The notes: generated by a model from the letters alone, not told the origin. A stretch of DNA of 64,000 bases from Comamonadaceae bacterium (GCA_947375135.1 CANCER010000018.1:1-64000), one strand, 5' to 3'. Positions 44,911 through 54,342 are shown, counted from the first letter of the stretch. Translations and numbers: made by a program.

Positions 44911-45549
44911 TCAGAAAGAAGAGGGGACAAGCCCTTCACGAATGGCATAGCGCGTCAGCCCGGCGACATCATGCAGGTCGAGCTTGCGCAGGATATTTTT
45001 TCTATGAACCTCGGCTGTTCCGGTAGCGATGAAAAGTTGTCTGGCAATATCTGCTGAGCTATGGCCCTGCGCAATCATCTTCAGCACCTGTACCTCGCGC
45101 TTGCCCAGCCGCACGCCATCTGCATCACCGGAAGTCATTGCCAGCGTCAACGCGCACTCCTGGCAGAGATAACTCCGTCCAAGCTTGGCGGAGCGGATAC
45201 CCTGGAGCAGTTCCATGCGTCCCGCAGATTTGTTGACATAGCCTAGCGCACCAGCTTGCAGCATGCGACGGATGAAGCTGCGCTCCAGGTGCGTCGACAA
45301 CACAACCACCCTGACACGGGGGAAGTCGCGCACGATCTGCAGGGTGAGTTCGAATCCGTCGACTACCGGCATGGAGATGTCGGTGACCACAATGTCTGGA
45401 TTCAGTTCGCGCACCAGATGCAGCGCTGGTTCCCCGTCACCCGCCTCACCAACGACTTGGATATCGGGCTCACGTACGAGGGAGTCGCGCAGCGATTCAC
45501 GCACCACCGCATGGTCATCCACCAGCAGCAGCCTAATGGCCGAAGACAT
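44911..45549 (-). CDS. NarL/FixJ-family response regulator
   Basis: 212 residues. Canonical receiver: VDDHAVVRESL, Asp57 in VTDISMP, Ser/Thr in VLSTH, Lys in GYVNKSAG. LuxR domain (about 145-207, LGKREVQVLKMIAQGHSSADI, GTAEVHRKNILRKL). It lies 15 bp downstream of the cognate-looking kinase gene and 298 bp from the Tad operon, which it probably regulates. Confidence 0.9.
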   Translation of the reverse strand: MSSAIRLLLVDDHAVVRESLRDSLVREPDIQVVGEAGDGEPALHLVRELNPDIVVTDISMPVVDGFELTLQIVRDFPRVRVVVLSTHLERSFIRRMLQAGALGYVNKSAGRMELLQGIRSAKLGRSYLCQECALTLAMTSGDADGVRLGKREVQVLKMIAQGHSSADIARQLFIATGTAEVHRKNILRKLDLHDVAGLTRYAIREGLVPSSF

Positions 45550-45564
45550 AGTGTTCTCCCGAAC

Positions 45565-46770
45565 TCAAGACGTGCGGGCGGGTAGGGGGAACCTGATGGT
45601 GACCACCGTTCCACCTCCCGTTTTACTATCGATATGCAGAGTTCCGCCGAACAGCTTGACGCGCTCATTGACGCTGAAGAGTCCAAATCCGCTGGAGGAT
45701 TGCGGGTTGTGTATTTGTTCGATGTCGAAACCGAGGCCAGAATCCGCAACGCGCAGCACCAGCATTTGACAACTGGAATCTGTTGAAACGCTCATTTCTG
45801 CACGACTGACCTGTGCATGCTTCCAGACGTTATTCAGCAGTTCGCGTGCAGTGCGGAATATAAAGATGCTGGTAACTTCATCCAGAGTCAACAGCGTACC
45901 TAACTGCAAGCTAACGGTCATTCCGTTGTTGATTTCCATCTCTCCAACCAGCCACTCTAGCGCTGCACCCAGACCGAATTTATAAAGCACCGGTGGCCAC
46001 AGTTGCGCAGTCAGGGAACGCACCGATTGGATGGCACGTTCAATCGCTATGCCAATTTCCCGGAGCTGTTGCCCTGTCTCTCCTTCGTCACTGCCATTGT
46101 CCAGTGCCGTCAGAGATCGAAGCTTGAACCGGACCATGGCCAGGCTTTGCCCCAGGTTGTCGTGCAGGTCTTCTGATATCTGGCGTCGCTCTCTTGCCTC
46201 GGAGGTCAGAAGCTCCATCGACAAGGCATGCACCTGTGTCATGGCTTGCGCCACCATTTCCTGTAGTCTGGTTTGGTGGCGAAGTGCTCTGAGCTCCGCC
46301 CGTTTGCGCCCGGTGACATCGCACATAAAGCCATGCCATACGGTTCCTCCACCGGCCTGACGCTGCGCCTTTGCGTTGGCCCATATCCAGCGGGTTGTAC
46401 CGTCGGCAGCTACCACGCGGTACTCCTGGGTCCAATCGCTCAGATCGTTGGCAGACTGCTGGAGCGAGTCCATGCATCCGTGGTAATCGTCGGTGTGAAC
46501 CGCAGCAAATACACTGCCACCATCCAACAAGGCCTGCTGTGGGCTGACGCCATACATTGCCTGCATACCCTCGCCGGCGTAGGGAAAATAGGAGCTGCCA
46601 TCTGGTCGCAGGCAACATTGGTAGAGCACGCAGGGAATTTGATCGGCGAGATTTCTGAATTGCGATTCGACAGTGACCCGGTCCTGCTCCATGAGCCGGT
46701 TCTGGTTCATTGCCTGGTGTATGCGCACTGCGTAGTTATGCCCTTCGTATGCCATCGGTATAGTGATCAT
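45565..46770 (-). CDS. Cytoplasmic PAS sensor histidine kinase (HisKA_3, NarX/UhpB type)
   Basis: 401 residues, no membrane segment. PAS domain about 40-155, ending FMCDVTGRKRAEL. The HisKA_3 dimerisation domain has EDLHDNLGQSLAMV (His near 203), and the ATPase domain has RTARELLNNVWKHA and DSGLGFD then GFGLFSVNERV. It would phosphorylate the NarL-type regulator encoded immediately downstream. The signal is unknown; a soluble PAS suggests an internal redox, oxygen or metabolite cue. Confidence 0.88.
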   Translation of the reverse strand: MITIPMAYEGHNYAVRIHQAMNQNRLMEQDRVTVESQFRNLADQIPCVLYQCCLRPDGSSYFPYAGEGMQAMYGVSPQQALLDGGSVFAAVHTDDYHGCMDSLQQSANDLSDWTQEYRVVAADGTTRWIWANAKAQRQAGGGTVWHGFMCDVTGRKRAELRALRHQTRLQEMVAQAMTQVHALSMELLTSEARERRQISEDLHDNLGQSLAMVRFKLRSLTALDNGSDEGETGQQLREIGIAIERAIQSVRSLTAQLWPPVLYKFGLGAALEWLVGEMEINNGMTVSLQLGTLLTLDEVTSIFIFRTARELLNNVWKHAQVSRAEMSVSTDSSCQMLVLRVADSGLGFDIEQIHNPQSSSGFGLFSVNERVKLFGGTLHIDSKTGGGTVVTIRFPLPARTS

Positions 46771-46839
46771 TGGTAATCTCAGCCCTTCCCTTGAAGAACG
46801 ATGCTTTGCGTTGGTTGGCGAAATCCGGATCCCAAGTGC

Positions 46840-47034
46840 TTATTCACCGAAGCTGGACTTGGGGACACCTCCGGCCTTGAAGCAATGCCGCGCCGTGGCC
46901 ACTGCAATGCGGTGTGCCTTTGCTTCTTCGACGCCGGCGCGGGCAAGACTCTCGGCTATCCAGATTGACCATGCAAGAATATCCCCCTCGATTGGCATTG
47001 ACTTTGCGTGAGAACCGGCTGACTTGGTGTGCAT
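46840..47034 (-). CDS. Small hypothetical protein
   Basis: 64 residues, helical, centred on IEGDILAWSIWIAESLARAG and AKAHRIAVATARHCFKAGG. No signal peptide. No family recognised. AGGA lies rather far upstream of the ATG; Met13 is an alternative start. It sits between the Crp/Fnr-type gene and the kinase, same strand. Confidence 0.5.
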   Translation of the reverse strand: MHTKSAGSHAKSMPIEGDILAWSIWIAESLARAGVEEAKAHRIAVATARHCFKAGGVPKSSFGE

Positions 47035-47142
47035 GATGAAGTGAGTCCTAATGGGTAGTGAAAAGTCCGGGCATGACGCCCACGCCTGATACCAGCGATT
47101 GCATCGCGCTTTGGAATGCGGCCATTAGATAGTTGAAGTAGG

Positions 47143-48027
47143 TCATTCAGTCCTATCTTGGTTGTGGGCGGATTGCATTCCGCAGTCATACCGAACTAAC
47201 CTTCGAAGACCATCGAGGTTCGGAATCGAGATCTGTCGCCGATCCCGACGATCCAACTGAATCAGGCCTTGGCCTTCGAGCCAACAAATGGCCCGGCTAA
47301 CGGTCTCGATCCGCAGGCCCAGAAAGTCGCCAATTTCAGCCCGAGTCAAGGGCACCATAATCACATCGGATCGCCGACCGTGGTTGGAGAAATCCAGTGC
47401 TAACCTCAAGAGAAAGTCAGCGACCCGTCCATTGGAATTCAGAGAGGCATTCGACAAACTCTGATCGCGATTGTGTGCAAGACTTTTGCTGATGGATCCG
47501 ACAAGGTGCACCAGCAATGCCTGGCACTTTGCGCTCGCACGAAGCAACGATTCGTAGTTGACGACCCACACTTCACTATAGTCCAGAGCGGTGGCGGTGC
47601 AGGTGTGGTTCCCGCTGTGAATGGCATCAAATCCCAGCCAATCCCCATCGAGCAATATCTCCGCGTTGTACGTGCGACCTTCACTCGAGAGGTACTCCAT
47701 CTTGAAAGATCCTGCGTAGATCAGGTACATGGATTCCAGCGCCTTGCCACAGGTGTAAAGGACTTGCTTGGGAACGCACTTTTTTCGCGTGAAATGGACC
47801 TGTCCTTCGACCAGATCCATGGCCTTGCGCCAATGCCTGTTAGAAGAAAGGCGGACATCGGAGCATCCATCGCCGGGCGGGTGCTTGTGAATCTCTATTT
47901 CGCTGGAAAGATTAGGCATAGGCAGCTGCAACGGCAACGGCAACGGCAACGGCAACGTCTGGGTTGGCGCAACGACCATCTCCAGTGTCCTTTCAGCCGT
48001 GTCAAGTTGATAGTGCTGAGCGTTCAT
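47143..48027 (-). CDS. Crp/Fnr-family transcription regulator without FNR-type Fe-S cysteines
   Basis: 294 residues. The first 60 are unusual: a (Pro-Leu)n run encoded by a hexanucleotide repeat, then a disordered stretch. A cNMP-type effector domain covers about 75-190 (YLIYAGSFKMEYLSSEGR, EILLDGDWLGFDAI). A dimerisation helix and winged HTH follow (about 200-285) with EIGDFLGLRIETVSRAI, whose E-x-x-S-R pattern equals the recognition helix of FNR (VETISR). The N-terminal C-x2-C-x5-C of FNR is absent, so oxygen sensing by a 4Fe-4S cluster is unlikely. It is the obvious candidate to bind the TTGCG-N4-CGCAA operators. Two inverted repeats lie about 75-110 bp upstream. Confidence 0.87.
   Translation of the reverse strand: MNAQHYQLDTAERTLEMVVAPTQTLPLPLPLPLQLPMPNLSSEIEIHKHPPGDGCSDVRLSSNRHWRKAMDLVEGQVHFTRKKCVPKQVLYTCGKALESMYLIYAGSFKMEYLSSEGRTYNAEILLDGDWLGFDAIHSGNHTCTATALDYSEVWVVNYESLLRASAKCQALLVHLVGSISKSLAHNRDQSLSNASLNSNGRVADFLLRLALDFSNHGRRSDVIMVPLTRAEIGDFLGLRIETVSRAICWLEGQGLIQLDRRDRRQISIPNLDGLRRLVRYDCGMQSAHNQDRTE
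47928..47957. repeat. Hexanucleotide microsatellite, five GCAACG units
   Basis: Five perfect GCAACG copies within the start of the Crp/Fnr-type gene encode alternating Leu and Pro. Changes in copy number would keep the frame and alter the length of the N-terminal tail. Confidence 0.85.
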
Positions 48028-48101
48028 TTTCTTCCTTCTTTGTCATATGTTGAGATACTCGTTGGAGTACCTATAGTGCACAAAAGGTAAGATTTTCACC
48101 A

Positions 48102-48139
48102 TACCCGTTTTCTATAAATCGGGTACCCAAAATTGGGTA
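48102..48139. promoter_or_regulatory. Overlapping inverted repeats TACCCG/CGGGTA and TACCCAA/TTGGGTA
   Basis: TACCCG-N12-CGGGTA (48102-48125) runs into TACCCAA-AA-TTGGGTA (48124-48139), sharing the GGGTACCC centre. Arms are perfect. They lie 75-112 bp before the Crp/Fnr-type gene and are candidates for its own operator. They differ from the TTGCG motif. Confidence 0.45.
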
Positions 48140-48294
48140 TTTCCAGCGTCTCTCTGGTGGTGAGTAGCGTTGGCTTATCAATTCGCCATGTCGTTGCGCG
48201 TGAAACGTTTTCAAAGTCTGATTTGTTCGAGACACGGACGTCGACCTGCCCCTGTGCGTGGGATCAGCGAACTCGCGTATCGCCTCTGCTCCGA

Positions 48295-48308
48295 TTGCGA
48301 ATACGCAA
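48295..48308. promoter_or_regulatory. Palindromic operator TTGCG-AATA-CGCAA
   Basis: Perfect arms, extended by one matching pair on each side (A...T). It lies 148 bp before the hypothetical gene at 48457 and 267 bp before the Crp/Fnr-type gene. The only -10-like match at class II distance (TACGCT, 48330) is weak. Confidence 0.55.
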
Positions 48309-48456
48309 TGCAAGTATGACCAAACGTCTTACGCTTCATGGGAGGTCGTCGGAGTTCTTTCTCCCGGCAACCGCTCAAAAGTCGTAGCTATCAATTTGAA
48401 CATCCGGGTCTGCAATTTCTGCACGGCTTACGCGTCAACCAATGGAGTGCCTTTTT

Positions 48457-48888
48457 ATGATTATCAAATTCGAATTCTCAAACGAGACAGATTCGCAGTT
48501 CAACAACGGCATGAAAGTTGTTCTTGGAGCGCTCACCATTAAGGCATTTGTCTTTGCACCCAAGCATTTTCATGCGATTGGAATCGTCCAATCCGGAATG
48601 GAGTTCGGGGTGCTTGCGGTGTCAGATAACGGCGACTATTACAGAGTGAACGGTTCAATGATCAGGTTGCTCAACAATTCAGACGTGGAGGATGCAATTT
48701 ATCGATCCAAGTGCGTTGGACGGGGTAAGTCGTTTGCGTCATCACGGGCCAGTGAAATGGCTTGCGAGAAGGTGAGTGTTGCACCTGTCTCTATCAAGAA
48801 GCATCGTCGAATAGATCCCGAACTTGCGGCGGGAAGCGCATTGCACAAGCATGCCTCTAGGAGTACATTGCACAGGCTCGCTGCGTGA
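48457..48888 (+). CDS. Hypothetical protein
   Basis: 143 residues from the ATG at 48457; an in-frame ATG at 48442 would add five residues. Residues 1-75 look like a small beta-rich domain (IKFEFS, MKVVLGALTIKAFVF, GVLAVSDNGDYYRVNGSMI) and the C-terminal half is basic, His/Lys/Arg-rich (KKHRRIDPELAAGSALHKHA). No family recognised, no signal peptide. The Fnr-like operator at 48295 is the only upstream feature. Confidence 0.5.
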   Translation: MIIKFEFSNETDSQFNNGMKVVLGALTIKAFVFAPKHFHAIGIVQSGMEFGVLAVSDNGDYYRVNGSMIRLLNNSDVEDAIYRSKCVGRGKSFASSRASEMACEKVSVAPVSIKKHRRIDPELAAGSALHKHASRSTLHRLAA

Positions 48889-48928
48889 CGTACATCTGCT
48901 CCCCCTGTGCGGTGAGGTCTGCGTACGT

Positions 48929-51277
48929 TTACGCAGTGGCGCTGCAACTGCCTCGCGTCAAACTCCAGGCCGCATCAGGCCGCCAATGCGCAGCCCAGGC
49001 GGGCACGGCCTCGCCAGGCATCGGATGGGCGATGCAGTAGCCCTGCGCCAGTTCGCAGCCCAGCTCTAGCAGCGCTGTTCCGTGGGCAATAGTTTCTACG
49101 CCTTCGGCTATCACCACCCGTTTGAATGCGAGGGCTAGCCCGATGACACCTTGCAATATGGCCTGATCATCCGGGTTCTGCAGCATGTCCCGCACAAAGC
49201 TCTGGTCAATCTTCAATGTCGCAGCGTGTAAGCGCTTGAGGTAAGTCAGTGATGAGTAGCCGGTGCCAAAGTCATCCAGTGCAAACTGAATTCCGATGCG
49301 CTCGCAGTCATCAATAACCCTTGACACCTGAACCATGTCGCTGAGTGCATGGGTCTCCAATATCTCCAGCTCCAGACAGGATGGAGAGAGTTTCGGGTGC
49401 TTTGCAAGGGCCGCTTGCAGGCGCTCTACAAAATCCACTTGCTGCAATTGGCGTGCGCCAATGTTGAGACTGACGGACAGAATCAACCCGACAGTGCGCC
49501 ATTGTTCAATTTGGTCCAGTACGGTATCGATCACCCATTCACCGATTGAAACGCACAGTGGGTGATCCTCAACCACTGGCAGGAAGCTGTCCGGTGTCAG
49601 CAGTCCCTTCTCGGGATGCTGCCAACGGATCAGTGCCTCCACGCCCAGAATTTTCCCCGTGCGCATGTTTACTTTCGGCTGGTAATACAACTTGAACTCG
49701 TGGCGCTCCAGGGCTTCCTGGATGTGCTGCAAGTCTTCATGGTGTACGCGCATGTCACTGTCATGTGCGGCGTCGAAAACATGGTAGCGGTTGCCTCCCG
49801 CAAGTTTGGCATGGTACATGGCGAGGTCTGCCTGGCGCAGTAACTGTTCGGATTCGATGGCCACGGCTTGCGGAAAAAAGGTAACACCTAAACTGGCAGC
49901 CACCTGCAATTCGACTCCCCCTATGGTGATTTTTTGTGCTGCGGAATCGATGAGGCGCATGAGCAGCGGCATGCAATCCTGGGTGTCGGTCAAATCCGTC
50001 AGAACCGCAACGAACTCATCGCCTCCCATGCGTGCCAGCGTGTCGCCTTCCCGCAAAGAGTCTTTCATGTGTTTGGCCAATGCAATCAGCAACTGATCGC
50101 CCACATCATGCCCGTAGCAGTCGTTGATGCTCTTGAAGCCATCTAAATCCAGGTAGGCCACCGCCAGGATATTCCCACGACGTGCGGCATGCGCCAAGCC
50201 CTGCGCTAGACGATCCGTCAGAAGCACGCGATTGGGCAGTTGGGTCAGCGAATCAAAATGCGCAATCTGCTCCATCTGGGCCTGGTGCTCCTTGATGGCG
50301 GTGATGTCGGAGAAGAGTCCCGCATATTGCTGGACGACGCCCCGCTCATCGACCACGGTACCAATCGTGAGCAACTCGGCGTATATCGAACCGTTCTTGT
50401 GGCGATTCCAGAGTTCTCCACTCCAGTGTCCATGCTGGGTCAAGCTGCGCCACATGTCTGCATAGAACGCGGGAGCCTGGCGCCCGGAACTGAGAAAACT
50501 CGGGTTTTTGCCAATTGCTTCATCACGGCTATACCCCGTGATGCGGGTAAATGCGTCGTTCACTTCAATAATGATTCCATTGATATCTGCGACCACGATG
50601 CCCTCACGCGCATAGGTAAATACGCTGGCCGCCAACTGGATTTTGGCATCGGCGTCTTTTCGCTTGGTGATGTCGCTCAGCGTCAGTCGCAACTGCATCG
50701 TCTTTGCGCCTGTGGATTCATCCTGACTTGCCGCAGCAATGGCCGTGACCAGTACCCAGAATTGCTCCCCGCTTCCCTTCAACATGCGTATTTCTAACGA
50801 CACGGGGCTGCCAGAATGGGGGGGCGCAGAAGGCTCTGCCAGCAACCTTTGACGCATCTGGTAATAGACGTCCTGGTCTTGCGGTGCAATGTAGCGGGAC
50901 AGGGGCTGATGGACCAACAAGACGTGGGTGACGCCAAGCAATGTGGCCAGTGTGAGGTTGGCCTCCACCACGCTGCCTGTTTCGTTGACAACGCAGTAAC
51001 CGACCGGGGCCAGGTCATACAGCTCAAAATAACGTGCCCTGGAGATCTCGACCTCATTTTTGACACGGCGCAGCTCCTCGTTTTGAAGCTCCAGTTCTAT
51101 CTTGTGCACCTGCAGTTCGTGCAACACTGCACGCAGGTTATCGATCAATAGCGTAGACGGCTTTTGCGATGCATCCTTCATCTCGCCCAAGGCTATCTCT
51201 TGTTCTGCCCGCGCCCGCAACTTGTCCTCCGGCTGTTGTGTTCCATAGGGCGCGCCAAGTGCCGTGGGTTCTGTCAT
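48929..51277 (-). CDS. PAS-GGDEF-EAL cyclic-di-GMP enzyme
   Basis: 782 residues from the ATG at 51277, which overlaps the upstream cheB-cheR stop (ATGA); the frame extends further upstream only as a shadow. An N-terminal helix and two PAS domains (about 75-330) are followed by GGDEF (RMGGDEFVAVL intact) and EAL (GVEALIRWQHPEKG, DDFGTGYSSLTYLKRL intact). Both catalytic motifs are complete, so it could make or break c-di-GMP. No membrane segment. Translational coupling to the CheB-CheR protein points to a shared signal path controlling attachment. Confidence 0.9.
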   Translation of the reverse strand: MTEPTALGAPYGTQQPEDKLRARAEQEIALGEMKDASQKPSTLLIDNLRAVLHELQVHKIELELQNEELRRVKNEVEISRARYFELYDLAPVGYCVVNETGSVVEANLTLATLLGVTHVLLVHQPLSRYIAPQDQDVYYQMRQRLLAEPSAPPHSGSPVSLEIRMLKGSGEQFWVLVTAIAAASQDESTGAKTMQLRLTLSDITKRKDADAKIQLAASVFTYAREGIVVADINGIIIEVNDAFTRITGYSRDEAIGKNPSFLSSGRQAPAFYADMWRSLTQHGHWSGELWNRHKNGSIYAELLTIGTVVDERGVVQQYAGLFSDITAIKEHQAQMEQIAHFDSLTQLPNRVLLTDRLAQGLAHAARRGNILAVAYLDLDGFKSINDCYGHDVGDQLLIALAKHMKDSLREGDTLARMGGDEFVAVLTDLTDTQDCMPLLMRLIDSAAQKITIGGVELQVAASLGVTFFPQAVAIESEQLLRQADLAMYHAKLAGGNRYHVFDAAHDSDMRVHHEDLQHIQEALERHEFKLYYQPKVNMRTGKILGVEALIRWQHPEKGLLTPDSFLPVVEDHPLCVSIGEWVIDTVLDQIEQWRTVGLILSVSLNIGARQLQQVDFVERLQAALAKHPKLSPSCLELEILETHALSDMVQVSRVIDDCERIGIQFALDDFGTGYSSLTYLKRLHAATLKIDQSFVRDMLQNPDDQAILQGVIGLALAFKRVVIAEGVETIAHGTALLELGCELAQGYCIAHPMPGEAVPAWAAHWRPDAAWSLTRGSCSATA

Positions 51278-54200
51278 AGCGTCGGTCCCGGATTGAGCCG
51301 TTCCGTTGTAGCAATGGCATACACCTGTCCGGCTTCGTTCAGCAAGGCGGTGGAAATGATCGATACGTGCACGACTGCACCCGATTGCGTGATCCGCTGC
51401 GTAAGATAGGGCTGCAGAACATTCGCCTTGCAAAGGTCAGCCAATCTCGCCAATTCATTTTCACGCTGGGACTCGGGAATGCGGACCCGCACATTCATTT
51501 GCAGTGCTTGCGCTTCACTCCATCCATACATGCGCACTGCGCCCGGGTTCCAGGCCAGCGTGTTTCCGTCCATATCCTGCAGGGTAATGGCGTCTGACGC
51601 GTCACGGACCACAACGGCCATGCGCTGCAATGCGATGGTTGCAATGCGCAACGCTTCTTCAGACTGCTTCAACTCCGTGATGTCAGCAAGTGAAACTACT
51701 ACACCTTCTACCGCATTGTTGAGCGTGCGGTAGGGCTGGATAAGCAGGCTGTACCAATGCCCGTTCTGGGCTTGCACCACATGGCGCAAGGGCGCAAGAG
51801 TAGACAGTACCTTCTGCAAGTCCGCCACAAGGCTGGTGTAGCCAACGAAGTTGGCCACGAAGTTGTTCACCGGGCGACCAATGTCGGAAGCAATCAAGCT
51901 GATGACCTCACCGATTGCCGGAGTGAAGCGCAAGATACGCAGTTGCTGATTTACAAACAAGGTCCCCACGCCAGTGCCTGCCAGCATGTTGTTCATGTCG
52001 TCGTTGGCGTGCGACAGCTCGACCACTTTGATTTGCAGTTCGGCGTTTACAGTGACCAGCTCTTCATTGACTGATTGCAGCTCTTCCTTGGACGTTTCCA
52101 GCTCTTCGTTGCTGGACTGCAGCTCTTCGTTAATGGACTGCATTTCCTCGTTCGAGGATTTGAGTTCCTCATTGGAACTCTTCACCAGTTCCTCCAGACT
52201 ATGCAGGTACTCATCCTTGGCACGCAGGTCTGATGTCAGCGATTGAATAATGGACTTCGCCTCAGATGGCAGGGTGTTTTGTGCCTCCTCGGTCGTGCTG
52301 CCTTGTGCAGCGGGAAATTCCGGTGCCTCTTCCAACATCACTAAGTACAGCGGTGTATCGCTGACTGTGCTGGCCGCATGCAACACCGGATGCACGCTGA
52401 GGTTGACCCGGGTAAAGTGGCTATTGGTTCTGACACTGAGCTTGATCCCGGTTGCAGGGCGTTGCGTGGTGACGGCATGTTGAAGCGCGCTATTCAAGCC
52501 GGAACGCAGTCCCTCGCGGGCCATTCTGAGAATATTCTGAACACCGACCTCGCCGGCGCTGGTCTCCAGATAGAGGCTGGTGCGGCCATGCAGGTACAAC
52601 AGGTCGCCCGCAGCATTGACCAAGGCACAGGCCGGGGCGATTTGTCGCAGTATTGCCTGCTCCGCAATTTCCCGCAGCGGAGGTTTCAGGGTGCGCTCAG
52701 AACCGAGAGCCACTCCTGCATGCAGTTGTGTATCGATCGATGCATTGAAATGTGTTGAAAATGCACCGGACGATATGCGGCGGGCGTCTTGCCCATCTGC
52801 ACGGCGTGTATACAGCTTGGCTTTTCGATCAAGCACATCGAAAAGTGATCCAAACCAACCCACCGTTTCCGAGGTTCCCAGGAACAGAACACCGCCAGGT
52901 CTCAATACATAGTGAAACAGGGGAATCAGCCGCTTTTGCAAGCCCGCGTTAAGGTAGATCAGCAGGTTGCGGCAGCTGATAAGGTCAATTTTTGAGAATG
53001 GTGGATCACGGATGACATCCTGCTCGGAGAACACCAGCAAGTCGCGAATGCGCTTGTGAATGCGGTAGGTTTTTCCGCCAGACTCCAGTGTGAAGAAACG
53101 GGACAAGCGTGCCGGGCTTATGTCGGCAGCAATGCTCGCGGGATACTGCCCGGCCCGGGCAACCGCAATGGCGCGTGCGTCAATGTCGGTGGCAAAAACC
53201 TGCAATTGGTAATTAGCCTTGAGGACCTCCATGTGCTCAACCAGCAATATCGCCAGCGAATAGGCCTCTTCCCCCGTGGCGCAACCTACAGACCATACCC
53301 GCACGGTCGACCCCGTTGGCCGGCCTTCAAACAGCTTGGGTATGGCTTTCTCCTCAAGCACAAAGAAGGCCTCCTTGTCACGGAAGTAAGACGTGACCCC
53401 AATCAGAAGATCGTGAAACAGGGCCTCGACTTCATTCGGGGTTTTCTGCAAGTAAGTGACGTAGCTGTCAAAGGTTGCGATCTGCAGTTCCGACATGCGC
53501 CTGTCAATGCGCCGGTGGATGGTGCTGGACTTGTACTGGGAAAAGTCATGGCCGACTTGGTCACGTAACAGAATGAAAACCTTATTGAGCGCCGCCTCAG
53601 CTTTAGGTTTGAGCAAACTGTTTGAGCGCGGCAATCCGTTAGCGCCATGCGCCACATACGCTATCAGCTGCAAAGGCATTTCGGCAGGTAGCATTTGGTA
53701 GTCCACCAGCCCGGTGTCTATTGCGCTGCGTGGCATTCCGTCAAACTCACAGGAAGCAATGCTTTGTGCCATCACCATGCCTCCCGCTTCCTTGATAGCG
53801 CGCACGCCAAGCGTGCCATCGCTTCCGGTTCCGGATAGGACAATGCCAATGGCCTTCTCATGCTGGTCTGCAGCCATGGACTGGAAAAAGTAGTCAATCG
53901 GAAATCGCATGCCGTGCGGCGCCGCCGGCTCCATCAAGTGCAACACGCCTCGCATCAAGGCCATGTCGCAATTGGGCGGAATGATGTAGGCGCAGTTTGC
54001 TTGCACCACCATGCCGTCTTCCACTTCGAAAACTTGCATGCGGGTGTAGCGCCGAATCAGCTCACTCAGAATGCTTTTGTGGTCTGGCGCCAGGTGTTGC
54101 ACAAGGACAAAGGCCATGCCGGGGTCCTTTTGCGCGGGCATACCCGAGAAGAACGCTTCAAACGCAGAAAGGCCGCCAGCAGATGCGCCTATGCCCACGA

Positions 54201-54309
54201 TAGGAAAGGTGCTTGCAAGGCTTGTGGCTGGAGTTTGACCGATCCGATTACCGTTCAGCCCACCCTCTGCGGTGCCCCCGGGCAGTGACTGGTTGGTATG
54301 TGCGCACAT
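51274..54309 (-). CDS. CheB-CheR-coiled coil-PAS fusion protein
   Basis: 1011 residues from the ATG at 54309; a TTG at 54408 in frame is possible but would place the palindrome at 54343 inside the gene. The CheB methylesterase domain (about 35-215) keeps the catalytic Ser in GASAGG, His in QHLAPDHKS and Asp in GTGSDGTLG. The CheR methyltransferase (about 240-500) keeps GVTSYFRD and the SAM motif VGCATGEEAY. A SNEELKSSNEEMQSINEEL-type coiled coil (about 650-730) and two PAS domains follow. It has no receiver. Such fusions methylate or demethylate unknown partners or act as scaffolds for two-component proteins. Confidence 0.9.
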   Translation of the reverse strand: MCAHTNQSLPGGTAEGGLNGNRIGQTPATSLASTFPIVGIGASAGGLSAFEAFFSGMPAQKDPGMAFVLVQHLAPDHKSILSELIRRYTRMQVFEVEDGMVVQANCAYIIPPNCDMALMRGVLHLMEPAAPHGMRFPIDYFFQSMAADQHEKAIGIVLSGTGSDGTLGVRAIKEAGGMVMAQSIASCEFDGMPRSAIDTGLVDYQMLPAEMPLQLIAYVAHGANGLPRSNSLLKPKAEAALNKVFILLRDQVGHDFSQYKSSTIHRRIDRRMSELQIATFDSYVTYLQKTPNEVEALFHDLLIGVTSYFRDKEAFFVLEEKAIPKLFEGRPTGSTVRVWSVGCATGEEAYSLAILLVEHMEVLKANYQLQVFATDIDARAIAVARAGQYPASIAADISPARLSRFFTLESGGKTYRIHKRIRDLLVFSEQDVIRDPPFSKIDLISCRNLLIYLNAGLQKRLIPLFHYVLRPGGVLFLGTSETVGWFGSLFDVLDRKAKLYTRRADGQDARRISSGAFSTHFNASIDTQLHAGVALGSERTLKPPLREIAEQAILRQIAPACALVNAAGDLLYLHGRTSLYLETSAGEVGVQNILRMAREGLRSGLNSALQHAVTTQRPATGIKLSVRTNSHFTRVNLSVHPVLHAASTVSDTPLYLVMLEEAPEFPAAQGSTTEEAQNTLPSEAKSIIQSLTSDLRAKDEYLHSLEELVKSSNEELKSSNEEMQSINEELQSSNEELETSKEELQSVNEELVTVNAELQIKVVELSHANDDMNNMLAGTGVGTLFVNQQLRILRFTPAIGEVISLIASDIGRPVNNFVANFVGYTSLVADLQKVLSTLAPLRHVVQAQNGHWYSLLIQPYRTLNNAVEGVVVSLADITELKQSEEALRIATIALQRMAVVVRDASDAITLQDMDGNTLAWNPGAVRMYGWSEAQALQMNVRVRIPESQRENELARLADLCKANVLQPYLTQRITQSGAVVHVSIISTALLNEAGQVYAIATTERLNPGPTL

Positions 54310-54342
54310 GGTCACAGTGTGCGACGCAAGCTGAAATTTGCA

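Larger units (their letters stand above)
48028..48456. promoter_or_regulatory. Divergent control region with several palindromes
   Basis: No gene between the Crp/Fnr-type gene and the hypothetical gene at 48457. It holds the inverted repeats at 48102-48139 and the Fnr-like operator at 48295. Confidence 0.5.
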
